A stretch of DNA of 64,000 nt, taken from contig CALCNX010000050.1 of NCBI GenBank assembly GCA_937899715.1, positions 1 through 64,000 on the forward strand. Reading direction: 5' to 3'. Position numbers and translations under genes: made by a program. Shown in pieces: positions 24,864 to 32,362 of the stretch. Origin of the DNA: an uncultured bacterium. GTDB lineage: Bacteria; Bacteroidota; Ignavibacteria; Kapaibacteriales; UBA4661. Every line of letters begins with the position of its first letter. Position 1 is the stretch's first letter. Below the pieces are notes generated by a model. It was not told the DNA's origin. It worked only from the letters and a program-made list of their open reading frames with translations, and ran no database searches.

Positions 24864-27394
24864 GACGACGTGCAACCATAGCTGCGACCATAACTACGCT
24901 TCTATTGCTCTGGAGCATTTCGCTTGGGAGCGCCTCATACGCCTTTGCCCAAGACCGCCTAAGCGATGCACGTTCCTACGAGTACCGCCTAACGCAAGTG
25001 CAGGAAATACGCGGCTCCAATCTTATTCTCTGCAATGCCGCGCAAACGCAGGAAGGCGCACCACCGCTCTTTTTCGAGTTTAAGCCTCGCGCCTACGGCG
25101 TTGCCGCTTCCGATGTTGCCTCGGTTTGGCGCGGTCTGGAACGAAACAATCTTCAACGCTCAACTCTGGGCGGCGCATCGGTGCTTGCAGCAACAGCTCT
25201 GACCGATACGACGTGTGCTCTTCTTTTTGAACGCACTGACACCTTGTACTTGGGCGAAATAGATGCTGCCCTCACTCTCCGCAGTACGCTGGCGCTACCG
25301 CTCACAGCTACGACGGGTTCATTTACCCACACTGCACTTCTTACCAGCATCAATAACGAGTCGCAGACAGTAGGAGCCATTACAATCAAGCTCCTTTCGC
25401 TGGCGAGTGGTCATGCCGTTGCGCTCGTCATTGGGAATCATCTTTTTTGGAGTAGCTGGGGCAAGGATTCCAATAGTGGGAACGGAAAAGTATTTTCGCC
25501 AGCAATACGCTACATGGAAGGTTACACGCCCAGCGATATTGTGGCTCTCAATCCCGACACCCGTGACAACAACGACCCTGCTTGCGTGCTCCTTCGGGAA
25601 TCAGGCTTGCGGAAAGATGTTATCATGCTTTCACCAAGCGGAAAAGAGCTGTGGTCGCAGTCGCTTGACGTGCAGCAACGCACGATTTTACGCCGCGTGA
25701 GCAACTATACCGTCGCGGCTTGCACCGAGCGCGGAGCAACGGCATACATCAACATCATCAAAATAGACGCAACGCCCGTCACAACAGGTATTGCTGCCAA
25801 AATGGAATGTATTGCTTTTGCGGAGGAACAAGGGCGCGTTTCTGCCTTTGCCGTCGTCAACGACAACACATCAGGGCGCTACGTCTGGACGGCAGTCCGC
25901 GTACCGCTTAGTGGTGGTGCGACTTTCAGCCAAAACCTTTGGACGTTTCCCGACAACATCATCGCGCCGCTTGCAGTCACGGTCTTTGGCGATGAATTTT
26001 TCTGCGTCTTTGCCAATACGCTTGCCGTGATGAACTTCGGTGGCGAACCTTTAGCGCTCTTTCGCTTCAGCAGCGCATTCCGGCTTGCACAGATGTCACA
26101 GCAGCAGCAATCTATCAGCATCATGGGGAATCAAGAGCGCAGTCTCTATACCTTACGTCTGGGGCGGGACAATGTTGTCGTGAAACGCGACCCCGTACCG
26201 CTTTGGTGGCTGCGCAATATCGTCAGCGATTTTTGGTTGTACGTCGTTTTCCTTAGTATCGTGGGGATTCTTCTAGCGATGCTGAATATTTTGCGCTACC
26301 AGAGCCGCCTTCTGACAACACTTTTCGGTGTAACGGGCGCAGACGCAATGTTTATTGTCGATGCCGAAGGAAAGTTAGTCTCGCTCAATGATTCAGCGCG
26401 GGCGCTCCTCAATATCGCCCTAGAAGTGCCGATGCGCCGCCTGTTTCAGTTTTACTGCGTTAGCGAAGGAGCGCAGAATCTTAGCCATTTCGTTCGTGAG
26501 ACGCTCAAAACTCGTCAAGCGATGGATAAAACCATTTCACTCCAAAAAACACCGTCATTAGCGAATCCGAGCGCTCCCGATTCTACGCTCGACCCCGACG
26601 AAACGCATGATTACTTGTTCTCAGCGATACCTATTCAAACGCGCTTCGGAAGCGCTCGCGGGATGATGCTGATTGGCAAAGACATCACTGAAGAGCTTGG
26701 CAAAAAGAAGCTGGGCAACTGGGCGCAGTTGGGACACGACCTGCAAACAAATCTGGCTGCTATTCGGCTGAATGCGGAAAAAATCGCTGAATCCGGCAAC
26801 AATGAAGGCAAAAGCATTGTCTATCAAGCGCGGCTCGTGCAGCAGCGCATCAAGGATATTATCACCGTCGGCAAAAGTGAGCAACTGGAAATGCACCCCG
26901 CCAGCACAGCCGATATTTGCTTGAAGGTGAGCCGTGAATTTGATAAAATTTTATACCCGAATGTAGCATTTCGCATCGAATCTCCGCATATTCTCTTCCA
27001 ATGCGCCGAGCCTCAATTAGTGCGGGCGCTCAGAAATGCCGTCGAGAATGGTATCACACGCGGACTGGTGAATAATAGCGGAGTCATCGCTATTTCTGCG
27101 TGGCTGGAGGATGGTTCGGTTTGGTTTCAGGTGCGCGACAACGGCAGAGGCATGAGTCCGGCTGTGATGCGCCGGATGATGAACAAAGGCTTCACGACCT
27201 TTGAAAGCAAGGGCGGGTCGGGATTGGGAACGATGATTATGCAATATATCGTCAAGGCGCACAAAGGCGAGATTCTGGTGCAGTCCGAAGAGAACAAAGG
27301 AACAACAGTGCAGTTTCGGCTTCCGGCAATCAACGTGCGCACCTTGCCCCAAAAACCGCTTCTTATCTTGCCCGGTGAGACATTGGATCTGTAA
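24860..27394 (+). CDS. Large membrane sensor histidine kinase with undefined periplasmic domain
   Basis: The GTG at 24860 overlaps the ispF stop and gives MRRRATIAATITTLLLLWSI, a signal/anchor; an in-frame GTG 45 bases upstream is less likely. The 844-residue product has a roughly 440-residue exported part of unknown fold, perhaps propeller-like but without reg_prop repeats. One TM (FWLYVVFLSIVGILLAM) follows, then a PAS-like segment (GADAMFIVDAEGKLVSLNDS). The H box is LGNWAQLGHDLQTNLAAI, and the HATPase has VRDNGRGMSP and GGSGLGTMIM. The H box has HDLQTNL rather than the common HDLKNPL or HELRTPL, which is unusual but keeps the His. No response regulator is adjacent. Confidence 0.88.
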   Translation: MRRRATIAATITTLLLLWSISLGSASYAFAQDRLSDARSYEYRLTQVQEIRGSNLILCNAAQTQEGAPPLFFEFKPRAYGVAASDVASVWRGLERNNLQRSTLGGASVLAATALTDTTCALLFERTDTLYLGEIDAALTLRSTLALPLTATTGSFTHTALLTSINNESQTVGAITIKLLSLASGHAVALVIGNHLFWSSWGKDSNSGNGKVFSPAIRYMEGYTPSDIVALNPDTRDNNDPACVLLRESGLRKDVIMLSPSGKELWSQSLDVQQRTILRRVSNYTVAACTERGATAYINIIKIDATPVTTGIAAKMECIAFAEEQGRVSAFAVVNDNTSGRYVWTAVRVPLSGGATFSQNLWTFPDNIIAPLAVTVFGDEFFCVFANTLAVMNFGGEPLALFRFSSAFRLAQMSQQQQSISIMGNQERSLYTLRLGRDNVVVKRDPVPLWWLRNIVSDFWLYVVFLSIVGILLAMLNILRYQSRLLTTLFGVTGADAMFIVDAEGKLVSLNDSARALLNIALEVPMRRLFQFYCVSEGAQNLSHFVRETLKTRQAMDKTISLQKTPSLANPSAPDSTLDPDETHDYLFSAIPIQTRFGSARGMMLIGKDITEELGKKKLGNWAQLGHDLQTNLAAIRLNAEKIAESGNNEGKSIVYQARLVQQRIKDIITVGKSEQLEMHPASTADICLKVSREFDKILYPNVAFRIESPHILFQCAEPQLVRALRNAVENGITRGLVNNSGVIAISAWLEDGSVWFQVRDNGRGMSPAVMRRMMNKGFTTFESKGGSGLGTMIMQYIVKAHKGEILVQSEENKGTTVQFRLPAINVRTLPQKPLLILPGETLDL

Positions 27395-27454
27395 ACAAGT
27401 TTGTACGCAAACAAGATTGATAAACAAGATTGGCAATCAAACAAGAAGAACAGA

Positions 27455-28609
27455 TTATTCCCGCATAGCTGATAAAATCTCGCTAAGAACATCAACTGCG
27501 GTGCGAATTTCCTCCTCGGTGGTATCTTTCGAGACCGAAAAGCGCACAGCTGCTTTTGCCTCAGCATCGGGGCGATTCATTGCCTTGAGGACGTGCGAAG
27601 GCTGCAAGCTCCCCGACACACACGCCGAGCCATTAGAAACCGCCACACCGCGCATATCCATTGCCTGCAAAATCGCCTCGCCGTCCAAACGCTCCGCATC
27701 CAAAAACGAGATATTAACGATATTCGGCAAAGCACTACCTGTCATATTCGGCAAACCGTCCTCCGACGGCGTATTAAAGCGGATATTGGGAATGGTTTCT
27801 GTGAGAAGTGTGCGCAAAAGCTGCTTACGTGCTTGCATCGTGGCAAAGCGGCTTTCCATCTCCTTCACCGCGGCTCGTGCTGCTGCTTGAAACCCCACAA
27901 TAAGCGCAACAGGCTCTGTTCCGGCGCGGCGATTGCGTTCCTGCGCTCCGCCGTGCTGGTGCGCTTTGAAATCAATACCTTTACGAATAAACAGCGCTCC
28001 CACGCCCTTCGGACCATGAATTTTATGTGCCGACAATGTTGCGAAATCCACACCAAGCACCTTCACATCGAAGGGAATTTTGCCAAACGTCTGCACCGCG
28101 TCTGTGTGAAAATATGCGTCGGGTGCAACATCCCGCACCGCTCGTAAAGGCTGCACAACACCGGTTTCGTTATTGGCGTGCATGATGCTCAGTAGCGTTG
28201 AGCGGTCATTCAGCAAAGGAATACTTTCTAGCATCACAGAGCCTTGTTCATCCACAGGTAATGGTATCAGCGCAACGCCATCGCGGTGCAATTCCTCCGC
28301 CGGATGCAGCACAGCATGATGTTCGGTCGCACTGACGGCAAGGCGCTTTGTCAAGCCAGATTCATGGCAAGCACTTTTGAGCACCGTATTGTTCGATTCC
28401 GTGCCACCACTGGTAAAAAAAAACTCCGCCGGATGCGCTCCGATACAATGCGCCAGTTCTTCGCGGGCATTTTCCACAGCCACACGCGCCGTACGTCCCA
28501 GCGAATAGACCGATGAGGCATTGCCGTAATTCTCGCGCAGCCACGGGAGCATCGCTTCTAGTACGTGGTCGTCGAGACGAGTTGTGGCGCTGTTATCCAG
28601 ATAAATCAT
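27455..28609 (-). CDS. Cysteine desulfurase (NifS/IscS family)
   Basis: The start at 28609 (MIYLDNSATTRLDDHVLEAML) gives the family's usual length (384 residues); the open frame continues upstream to 29005 but that part overlaps gatC and is not conserved. Lys196 in LSAHKIHGPKG binds PLP. Cys330 in SNGSACVSG is the catalytic sulfur acceptor, and HANNETGVVQP and HTDAVQTFGK are further family segments. It removes sulfur from cysteine for Fe-S cluster, thiamine or tRNA thiolation. No IscU or SufE partner is adjacent, so the pathway is undecided between NifS-, IscS- and Csd-like roles. Confidence 0.94.
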   Translation of the reverse strand: MIYLDNSATTRLDDHVLEAMLPWLRENYGNASSVYSLGRTARVAVENAREELAHCIGAHPAEFFFTSGGTESNNTVLKSACHESGLTKRLAVSATEHHAVLHPAEELHRDGVALIPLPVDEQGSVMLESIPLLNDRSTLLSIMHANNETGVVQPLRAVRDVAPDAYFHTDAVQTFGKIPFDVKVLGVDFATLSAHKIHGPKGVGALFIRKGIDFKAHQHGGAQERNRRAGTEPVALIVGFQAAARAAVKEMESRFATMQARKQLLRTLLTETIPNIRFNTPSEDGLPNMTGSALPNIVNISFLDAERLDGEAILQAMDMRGVAVSNGSACVSGSLQPSHVLKAMNRPDAEAKAAVRFSVSKDTTEEEIRTAVDVLSEILSAMRE

Positions 28610-28671
28610 TGTATACTTTTTTATGGTTTTCTGCCGTTTTTTGGGTGTGCAGAGAGAAAAATAATCGCCAC

Positions 28672-28679
28672 CAAATATA
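28672..28679 (-). promoter_or_regulatory. Possible Bacteroidota-type -7 element for the cysteine desulfurase gene
   Basis: On the minus strand this is TATATTTG, a perfect TAnnTTTG, about 63 bases before the gene start. No clear TTG lies at the expected -33 distance, so support is moderate. Confidence 0.35.
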
Positions 28680-28753
28680 GCGAAGTTTTTGTAAATTGCT
28701 TGTCTGCATGAACGCATCTTCTCACGATTCTTCCGTACTTTTTTTGAGCATCT

Positions 28754-29044
28754 ATGCACATTTCCAAAGAGACCATTGACAATATCGCACAGCTTTCGCG
28801 CCTTGAATTTCCCGAAGCAGAAAAAGCGGCGTTTGTCGAAAAATTCGAGCAAATTCTTGAGTATTTTAACGCCCTCGAAGCTATTGACTTGACTGGCGTA
28901 GAGCCGCTCAAAAGCATCGCCGACACGGGCGAAAATTCCTTCCGTGAAGACGTAAGCGAGCGCCCTATCACAACGGCAGAAGCGCTTTCCAACGCGCCCA
29001 AACACAACAGCGTTTTCTTCAAAGTGCCCAAAGTGCTGGGCTAA
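28754..29044 (+). CDS. gatC: Asp-tRNA(Asn)/Glu-tRNA(Gln) amidotransferase subunit C
   Basis: The 96-residue product begins MHISKETIDNIAQLSRLEF and continues with ILEYFNALEAIDLTGVEP and an ED motif region before ALSNAPKH, then FFKVPKVL; this is the complete GatC pattern. GatC stabilises GatA in the GatCAB complex that amidates mischarged tRNAs. gatA and gatB are not in the window. It is divergent from the cysteine desulfurase gene and followed on the same strand by kdsB. Confidence 0.95.
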   Translation: MHISKETIDNIAQLSRLEFPEAEKAAFVEKFEQILEYFNALEAIDLTGVEPLKSIADTGENSFREDVSERPITTAEALSNAPKHNSVFFKVPKVLG

Positions 29045-29088
29045 TTGCTGAATGACTAATGATCAATAACCAATAGCAAGGATTTCCA

Positions 29089-29874
29089 TTGAACGCACTT
29101 GGGATTATTCCGGCGCGATACGCTGCCACACGCTTCCCTGCAAAACCGCTTGCCGACTTGCTTGGCAAGCCGATGATTCAGCGTGTGTGGGAAGGCGCAC
29201 AGGAAGCAAAACAGCTTCAGCACATCCTTATTGCCACCGATGATGAGCGCATAGCGACCGTTTGCAGGGGATTTGGCGCGCAAGTCGTGATGACCGCCCC
29301 CGAACTGCCTTCCGGCACTGACCGTATTCTCTCGGCATACCGCATATTTGCGGAGCGCACAGGAAAAAATTTTGATGCTGTGGTCAATATCCAAGGCGAT
29401 GAGCCGCTCTTGCGCGGTGCAGTGGTGGACGACCTTTTGACCGAACTTGGTAAGCATGATTTATCGCAGCACATCGTAACAACGCCCATCAAGCGAATTG
29501 CTTCGACGGATGACCTTGAAACACCGCACGTCGTCAAGGTTGCAATGACCCCCGCACGAAAAGCGCTCTATTTCTCACGCAGTCCCATTCCGCATTATCG
29601 AAAAAGCACTCTCTATGCGGACTGGCTGGAGGCAAACACCTACTGGAAACACATCGGCATTTATGCTTACACCGCACCTGCTCTCATGCGCTTTGGCGAA
29701 CTTTCACCCTCGCCTCTGGAAGAACTCGAACAACTGGAGCAATTACGCCTCGTCGAAGACGGCACGGTATTTTATTGCGTTCCCACCGAAGAAGAATTTG
29801 TGGCAGTAGATATTGAAAGTGATGCCGAAAAGGTGTGTCATATCTTGCGTGAGCGAGGGGAAACAAATCGCTAA
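29089..29874 (+). CDS. kdsB: 3-deoxy-manno-octulosonate cytidylyltransferase
   Basis: The start is a TTG at 29089, with AAGGA about seven bases upstream; no ATG fits. The 261-residue product opens ALGIIPARYAATRFPAKPL and contains ELPSGTDRI, VVNIQGDEPLL and HIGIYAYTAPAL, all standard for KdsB. It activates Kdo to CMP-Kdo in the cytoplasm for LPS inner-core synthesis, which agrees with the LptD gene elsewhere in the window. Confidence 0.95.
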   Translation: MNALGIIPARYAATRFPAKPLADLLGKPMIQRVWEGAQEAKQLQHILIATDDERIATVCRGFGAQVVMTAPELPSGTDRILSAYRIFAERTGKNFDAVVNIQGDEPLLRGAVVDDLLTELGKHDLSQHIVTTPIKRIASTDDLETPHVVKVAMTPARKALYFSRSPIPHYRKSTLYADWLEANTYWKHIGIYAYTAPALMRFGELSPSPLEELEQLEQLRLVEDGTVFYCVPTEEEFVAVDIESDAEKVCHILRERGETNR

Positions 29875-29897
29875 CAGCAGAATTGAGAACTACAATA

Positions 29898-30899
29898 ATG
29901 AAGTCATTTCCCGATAGTGTAGCAAAAATCATTTGTGCGATACTACTGCTCGCAAGCAGCATCACGGTTGCTTTTGCACAAAACCAACTTCCGACTGCCC
30001 CCATTAAACGCGCTTCCGACACAAGCCGCACAACGCTCACAGCGAGCACAACCACCAAAAGCCCGTGGGACGAGGTGTGGGCGAACATGGGAACATCGTT
30101 TGCCTTGCCTCTGGAAGATATTGGCAAGAAGCCCGGAATCTTTGTAGGCAGCATCAATGCTTGGGTTCCGCTTCGTGCCGTTTTTCCGCTTGCTGTGCCT
30201 TTCGACCCCGCAAACCCCAGCACACAAGGACCACCGCCGAATAACCTACTTGCATTCGCCTCAGCAACCTACTTCCCGCTTGGCTACTGGTTTTTGAACT
30301 TTTCGTATTTTCAGTTTATTGGCAGGAAAGAAGTTCTGTCGTGGCATCCGGATTTTACATACAGCTTCGGCTACAACGATTGGCATATGTACACCTTCAG
30401 CCTCATCTACGGCAACTATGGCGGGAACCGCTTTGCGCCTGATGCGGCAAAAGGCGAACAAGTAACGCGCTTCGACCAAGGCACGTGGTCGCTGGGCTTC
30501 AAGTTCCCTGCGCCACAATTTATGCGGTCATTGATGGAATTTCATCCGACAAGCAATGTACAACATTTGCTGAATCTGAACGTCATACCAAGTTATTACA
30601 ACGTCAGCACAAGCCGCTTTGAGCAATGGCAAACATTCCTCTCGCTGCAAACGCGGTACAACATTTTCGATTATTTTTTCGGAATGCTGACGCTTTTTTA
30701 CTACCCGAACGCCGCGCAGCAACAGCCATGGAACCCTGATTTTACCTACGGTTTCGGCTATGCTAATTGGAACTCGTTCACCGTATCGGTGCAATACAAT
30801 AACTACTCCGGCAACCGATTCCCGTGGAACAAGCCCGCAGAAAGTACGGGTAATTTTCTGGATGGTATTGTTTCGGTGTCGTTCAATATTACACTCTAA
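29898..30899 (+). CDS. Exported, probable outer-membrane beta-barrel protein with internal repeats
   Basis: The ATG at 29898 gives MKSFPDSVAKIICAILLLAS, a signal peptide ending near AFA; a TTG 15 bases upstream is an alternative. The 333-residue product is rich in Tyr, Phe, Trp and Asn. Two diverged copies of one unit can be seen: HPDFTYSFGYNDWHMYTFSL with YGNYGGNRF after it, and NPDFTYGFGYANWNSFTVSV with YNNYSGNRF after it. Alternating aromatic and polar residues suggest transmembrane beta-strands. I do not recognise a named family. It follows kdsB by 23 bases and is probably co-transcribed with it. Confidence 0.7.
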   Translation: MKSFPDSVAKIICAILLLASSITVAFAQNQLPTAPIKRASDTSRTTLTASTTTKSPWDEVWANMGTSFALPLEDIGKKPGIFVGSINAWVPLRAVFPLAVPFDPANPSTQGPPPNNLLAFASATYFPLGYWFLNFSYFQFIGRKEVLSWHPDFTYSFGYNDWHMYTFSLIYGNYGGNRFAPDAAKGEQVTRFDQGTWSLGFKFPAPQFMRSLMEFHPTSNVQHLLNLNVIPSYYNVSTSRFEQWQTFLSLQTRYNIFDYFFGMLTLFYYPNAAQQQPWNPDFTYGFGYANWNSFTVSVQYNNYSGNRFPWNKPAESTGNFLDGIVSVSFNITL

Positions 30900-30912
30900 G
30901 CCGCATCAAAAC

Positions 30913-30950
30913 ACGTAATTCGTAATTCGTACTTCCCAATTCGTAATTTC
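30913..30950. repeat. AATTCGTA microrepeats before the YqeY gene
   Basis: TAATTCG recurs here (GTAATTCGTAATTCGTAC, then AATTCGTAATTTCC), immediately upstream of the next start codon. It belongs to the same loose class as the tracts near 24340 and 41480. Confidence 0.6.
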
Positions 30951-30959
30951 CTCTTAACT

Positions 30960-31406
30960 ATGCTGACAGACATCATTACCGAACAAATGAAAGCCGCCAT
31001 GAAAAGTGGCGACAAGCTCCGCCTTGAGACCATCCGCTCTATCCGCGCACTGATTTTGGAATTCGAGAAAAGTGGCGTAGGACGCACTATGACCGAAGAA
31101 GACGAGCAAAAACTGCTCATCTCCGCCGCCAAAAAACGCAAAGACTCCGTTGAACAATATCGCGCTGCGAACCGCGAAGATTTGGCATCGAAAGAAGAAG
31201 CAGAACTGGCTATTATCCAAGAGTTTCTACCGAAGCAGATGGATGAAAGCGAAGTAGAAGCAGTCGTCAAAACCATCATCGAACAAGTCGGTGCAAAAAC
31301 TCCCCAAGAAGTCGGCAAAGTGATGGGCGCTGCCATGAAAGAGCTGCGCGGCAAAGCTGACGGTACGCTTGTGCAGACAGTGGCAAAGCGGCTTCTGGGA
31401 GCGTGA
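30960..31406 (+). CDS. yqeY: GatB/YqeY-domain protein
   Basis: The 148-residue product shows the YqeY pattern: MKAAMKSGDKLRLETIRSIR at the start, then KKRKDSVEQYRAANREDLA, EEAELAIIQEFLPKQMDE and GKVMGAAMKELRGKADG. It is like the C-terminal tRNA-binding domain of GatB in stand-alone form. The exact role is not established; a tRNA-related function is inferred from the family. Confidence 0.92.
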   Translation: MLTDIITEQMKAAMKSGDKLRLETIRSIRALILEFEKSGVGRTMTEEDEQKLLISAAKKRKDSVEQYRAANREDLASKEEAELAIIQEFLPKQMDESEVEAVVKTIIEQVGAKTPQEVGKVMGAAMKELRGKADGTLVQTVAKRLLGA

Positions 31407-31458
31407 GGAAAGTTTTAAGTTTTGAATGGTGAGTTTTGAGTTTTTTTGAATAAATGAG

Positions 31459-31767
31459 ATGATTGAAAGCGCACCAAATCTTTCTCCAGCGCTCTTTTGG
31501 GACACCAATCCCGAAACGATTGATTGGGACACGCACGCACGGTACGTCATTGAGCGGGTGCTGACACGCGGCACTACCCAAGAATGGCGGGAAATAGTGC
31601 GCTTTTATGGCTTGGAGCGTATCAGCGCTGAAGCAGTGCAGATGCGCTTTCTCGACCGCAAAACACTGGCATTTTGCAGTGCCATTTTCGATATTCCGAA
31701 AGAGCAATTTCGATGCTACACCAACTCCATTACAACGCCGTCCCTGAAGAAACTCTGGGACTACTAA
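31459..31767 (+). CDS. DUF6922-type protein, likely antitoxin-like partner of AbiEii
   Basis: The 102-residue product, with LSPALFWDTNPETIDWDTHA and YVIERVLTRGTTQEWREI, matches a small family (DUF6922) that is commonly encoded just upstream of AbiEii-type nucleotidyltransferases. It overlaps the following gene by 55 bases. By position it would be the antitoxin or modulatory partner. It lacks the winged-helix of classical AbiEi, so a direct repressor role is uncertain. Confidence 0.6.
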   Translation: MIESAPNLSPALFWDTNPETIDWDTHARYVIERVLTRGTTQEWREIVRFYGLERISAEAVQMRFLDRKTLAFCSAIFDIPKEQFRCYTNSITTPSLKKLWDY

Positions 31768-32339
31768 GGGCGCTGCAAGCACTTGAATCCTTGCATTCCG
31801 CGTATTTGGCAGGTGGAACAGCGCTTGCACTCTATGTCGGACATCGGCTTTCTGAAGATATTGATATATTTTTACCGCAAAATTTTGATGTGGAAGCATT
31901 GGAACAGGACATAAGAGCAATTGCCGAATTGACGGACATCGGGCGGGCAAAAAACACTCTCAGCGCCCGCGTTGGTGGCGTAAAAACTGATATTATTACC
32001 TTTGCTTATCCGATACTTGAACCCATACAGGAAATTGAAGGCATACGCCTCGCCTCTTTACCCGACATTGCTGGTATGAAACTCTCGGCTGTTGTTAATC
32101 GCGGCGCAAAAAAAGACTTCTGGGATGTTCACCGCTTGCTAACACTTATTTCTTTGCCGGAAATGCTGGACTGTTTTCAGGCAAAGTTCCGCCAACATGA
32201 GACCTTACACGTTCTCCGCGCCTTGACGTACTTTGATGATGCGGAGATTTCGCCCGACCCGATAACCATTCTGCCCGTTTCATGGGCAGAGGTGAAAATT
32301 GATATTACAAAAGCTGTCAAACTCTACGCACGAATGTAG
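31713..32339 (+). CDS. AbiEii-family nucleotidyltransferase (toxin-like)
   Basis: I start it at the ATG at 31713 (MLHQLHYNAVPEETLGLLRA), giving 208 residues; the frame is open to 31674. YLAGGTALALYVGHRLSEDIDIF is the nucleotidyltransferase core: Gly34-Gly35-Thr36, His44-Arg45-x-Ser47 and the metal-binding Asp49 and Asp51. KLSAVVNRGAKKDFWDVHRLL is the matching downstream segment. AbiEii/MenT-type enzymes transfer nucleotides to RNA and can arrest growth or block phage. It overlaps its small partner and ends 23 bases before mutS2. Confidence 0.82.
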   Translation: MLHQLHYNAVPEETLGLLRALQALESLHSAYLAGGTALALYVGHRLSEDIDIFLPQNFDVEALEQDIRAIAELTDIGRAKNTLSARVGGVKTDIITFAYPILEPIQEIEGIRLASLPDIAGMKLSAVVNRGAKKDFWDVHRLLTLISLPEMLDCFQAKFRQHETLHVLRALTYFDDAEISPDPITILPVSWAEVKIDITKAVKLYARM

Positions 32340-32362
32340 TGCTTCTACCTAATCAATCCTGC

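Noticed and set aside
28610..29005. Upstream extension of the cysteine desulfurase frame
   Set aside because: It overlaps gatC, lacks homology-like sequence, and the family begins at MIYLDNSATT.
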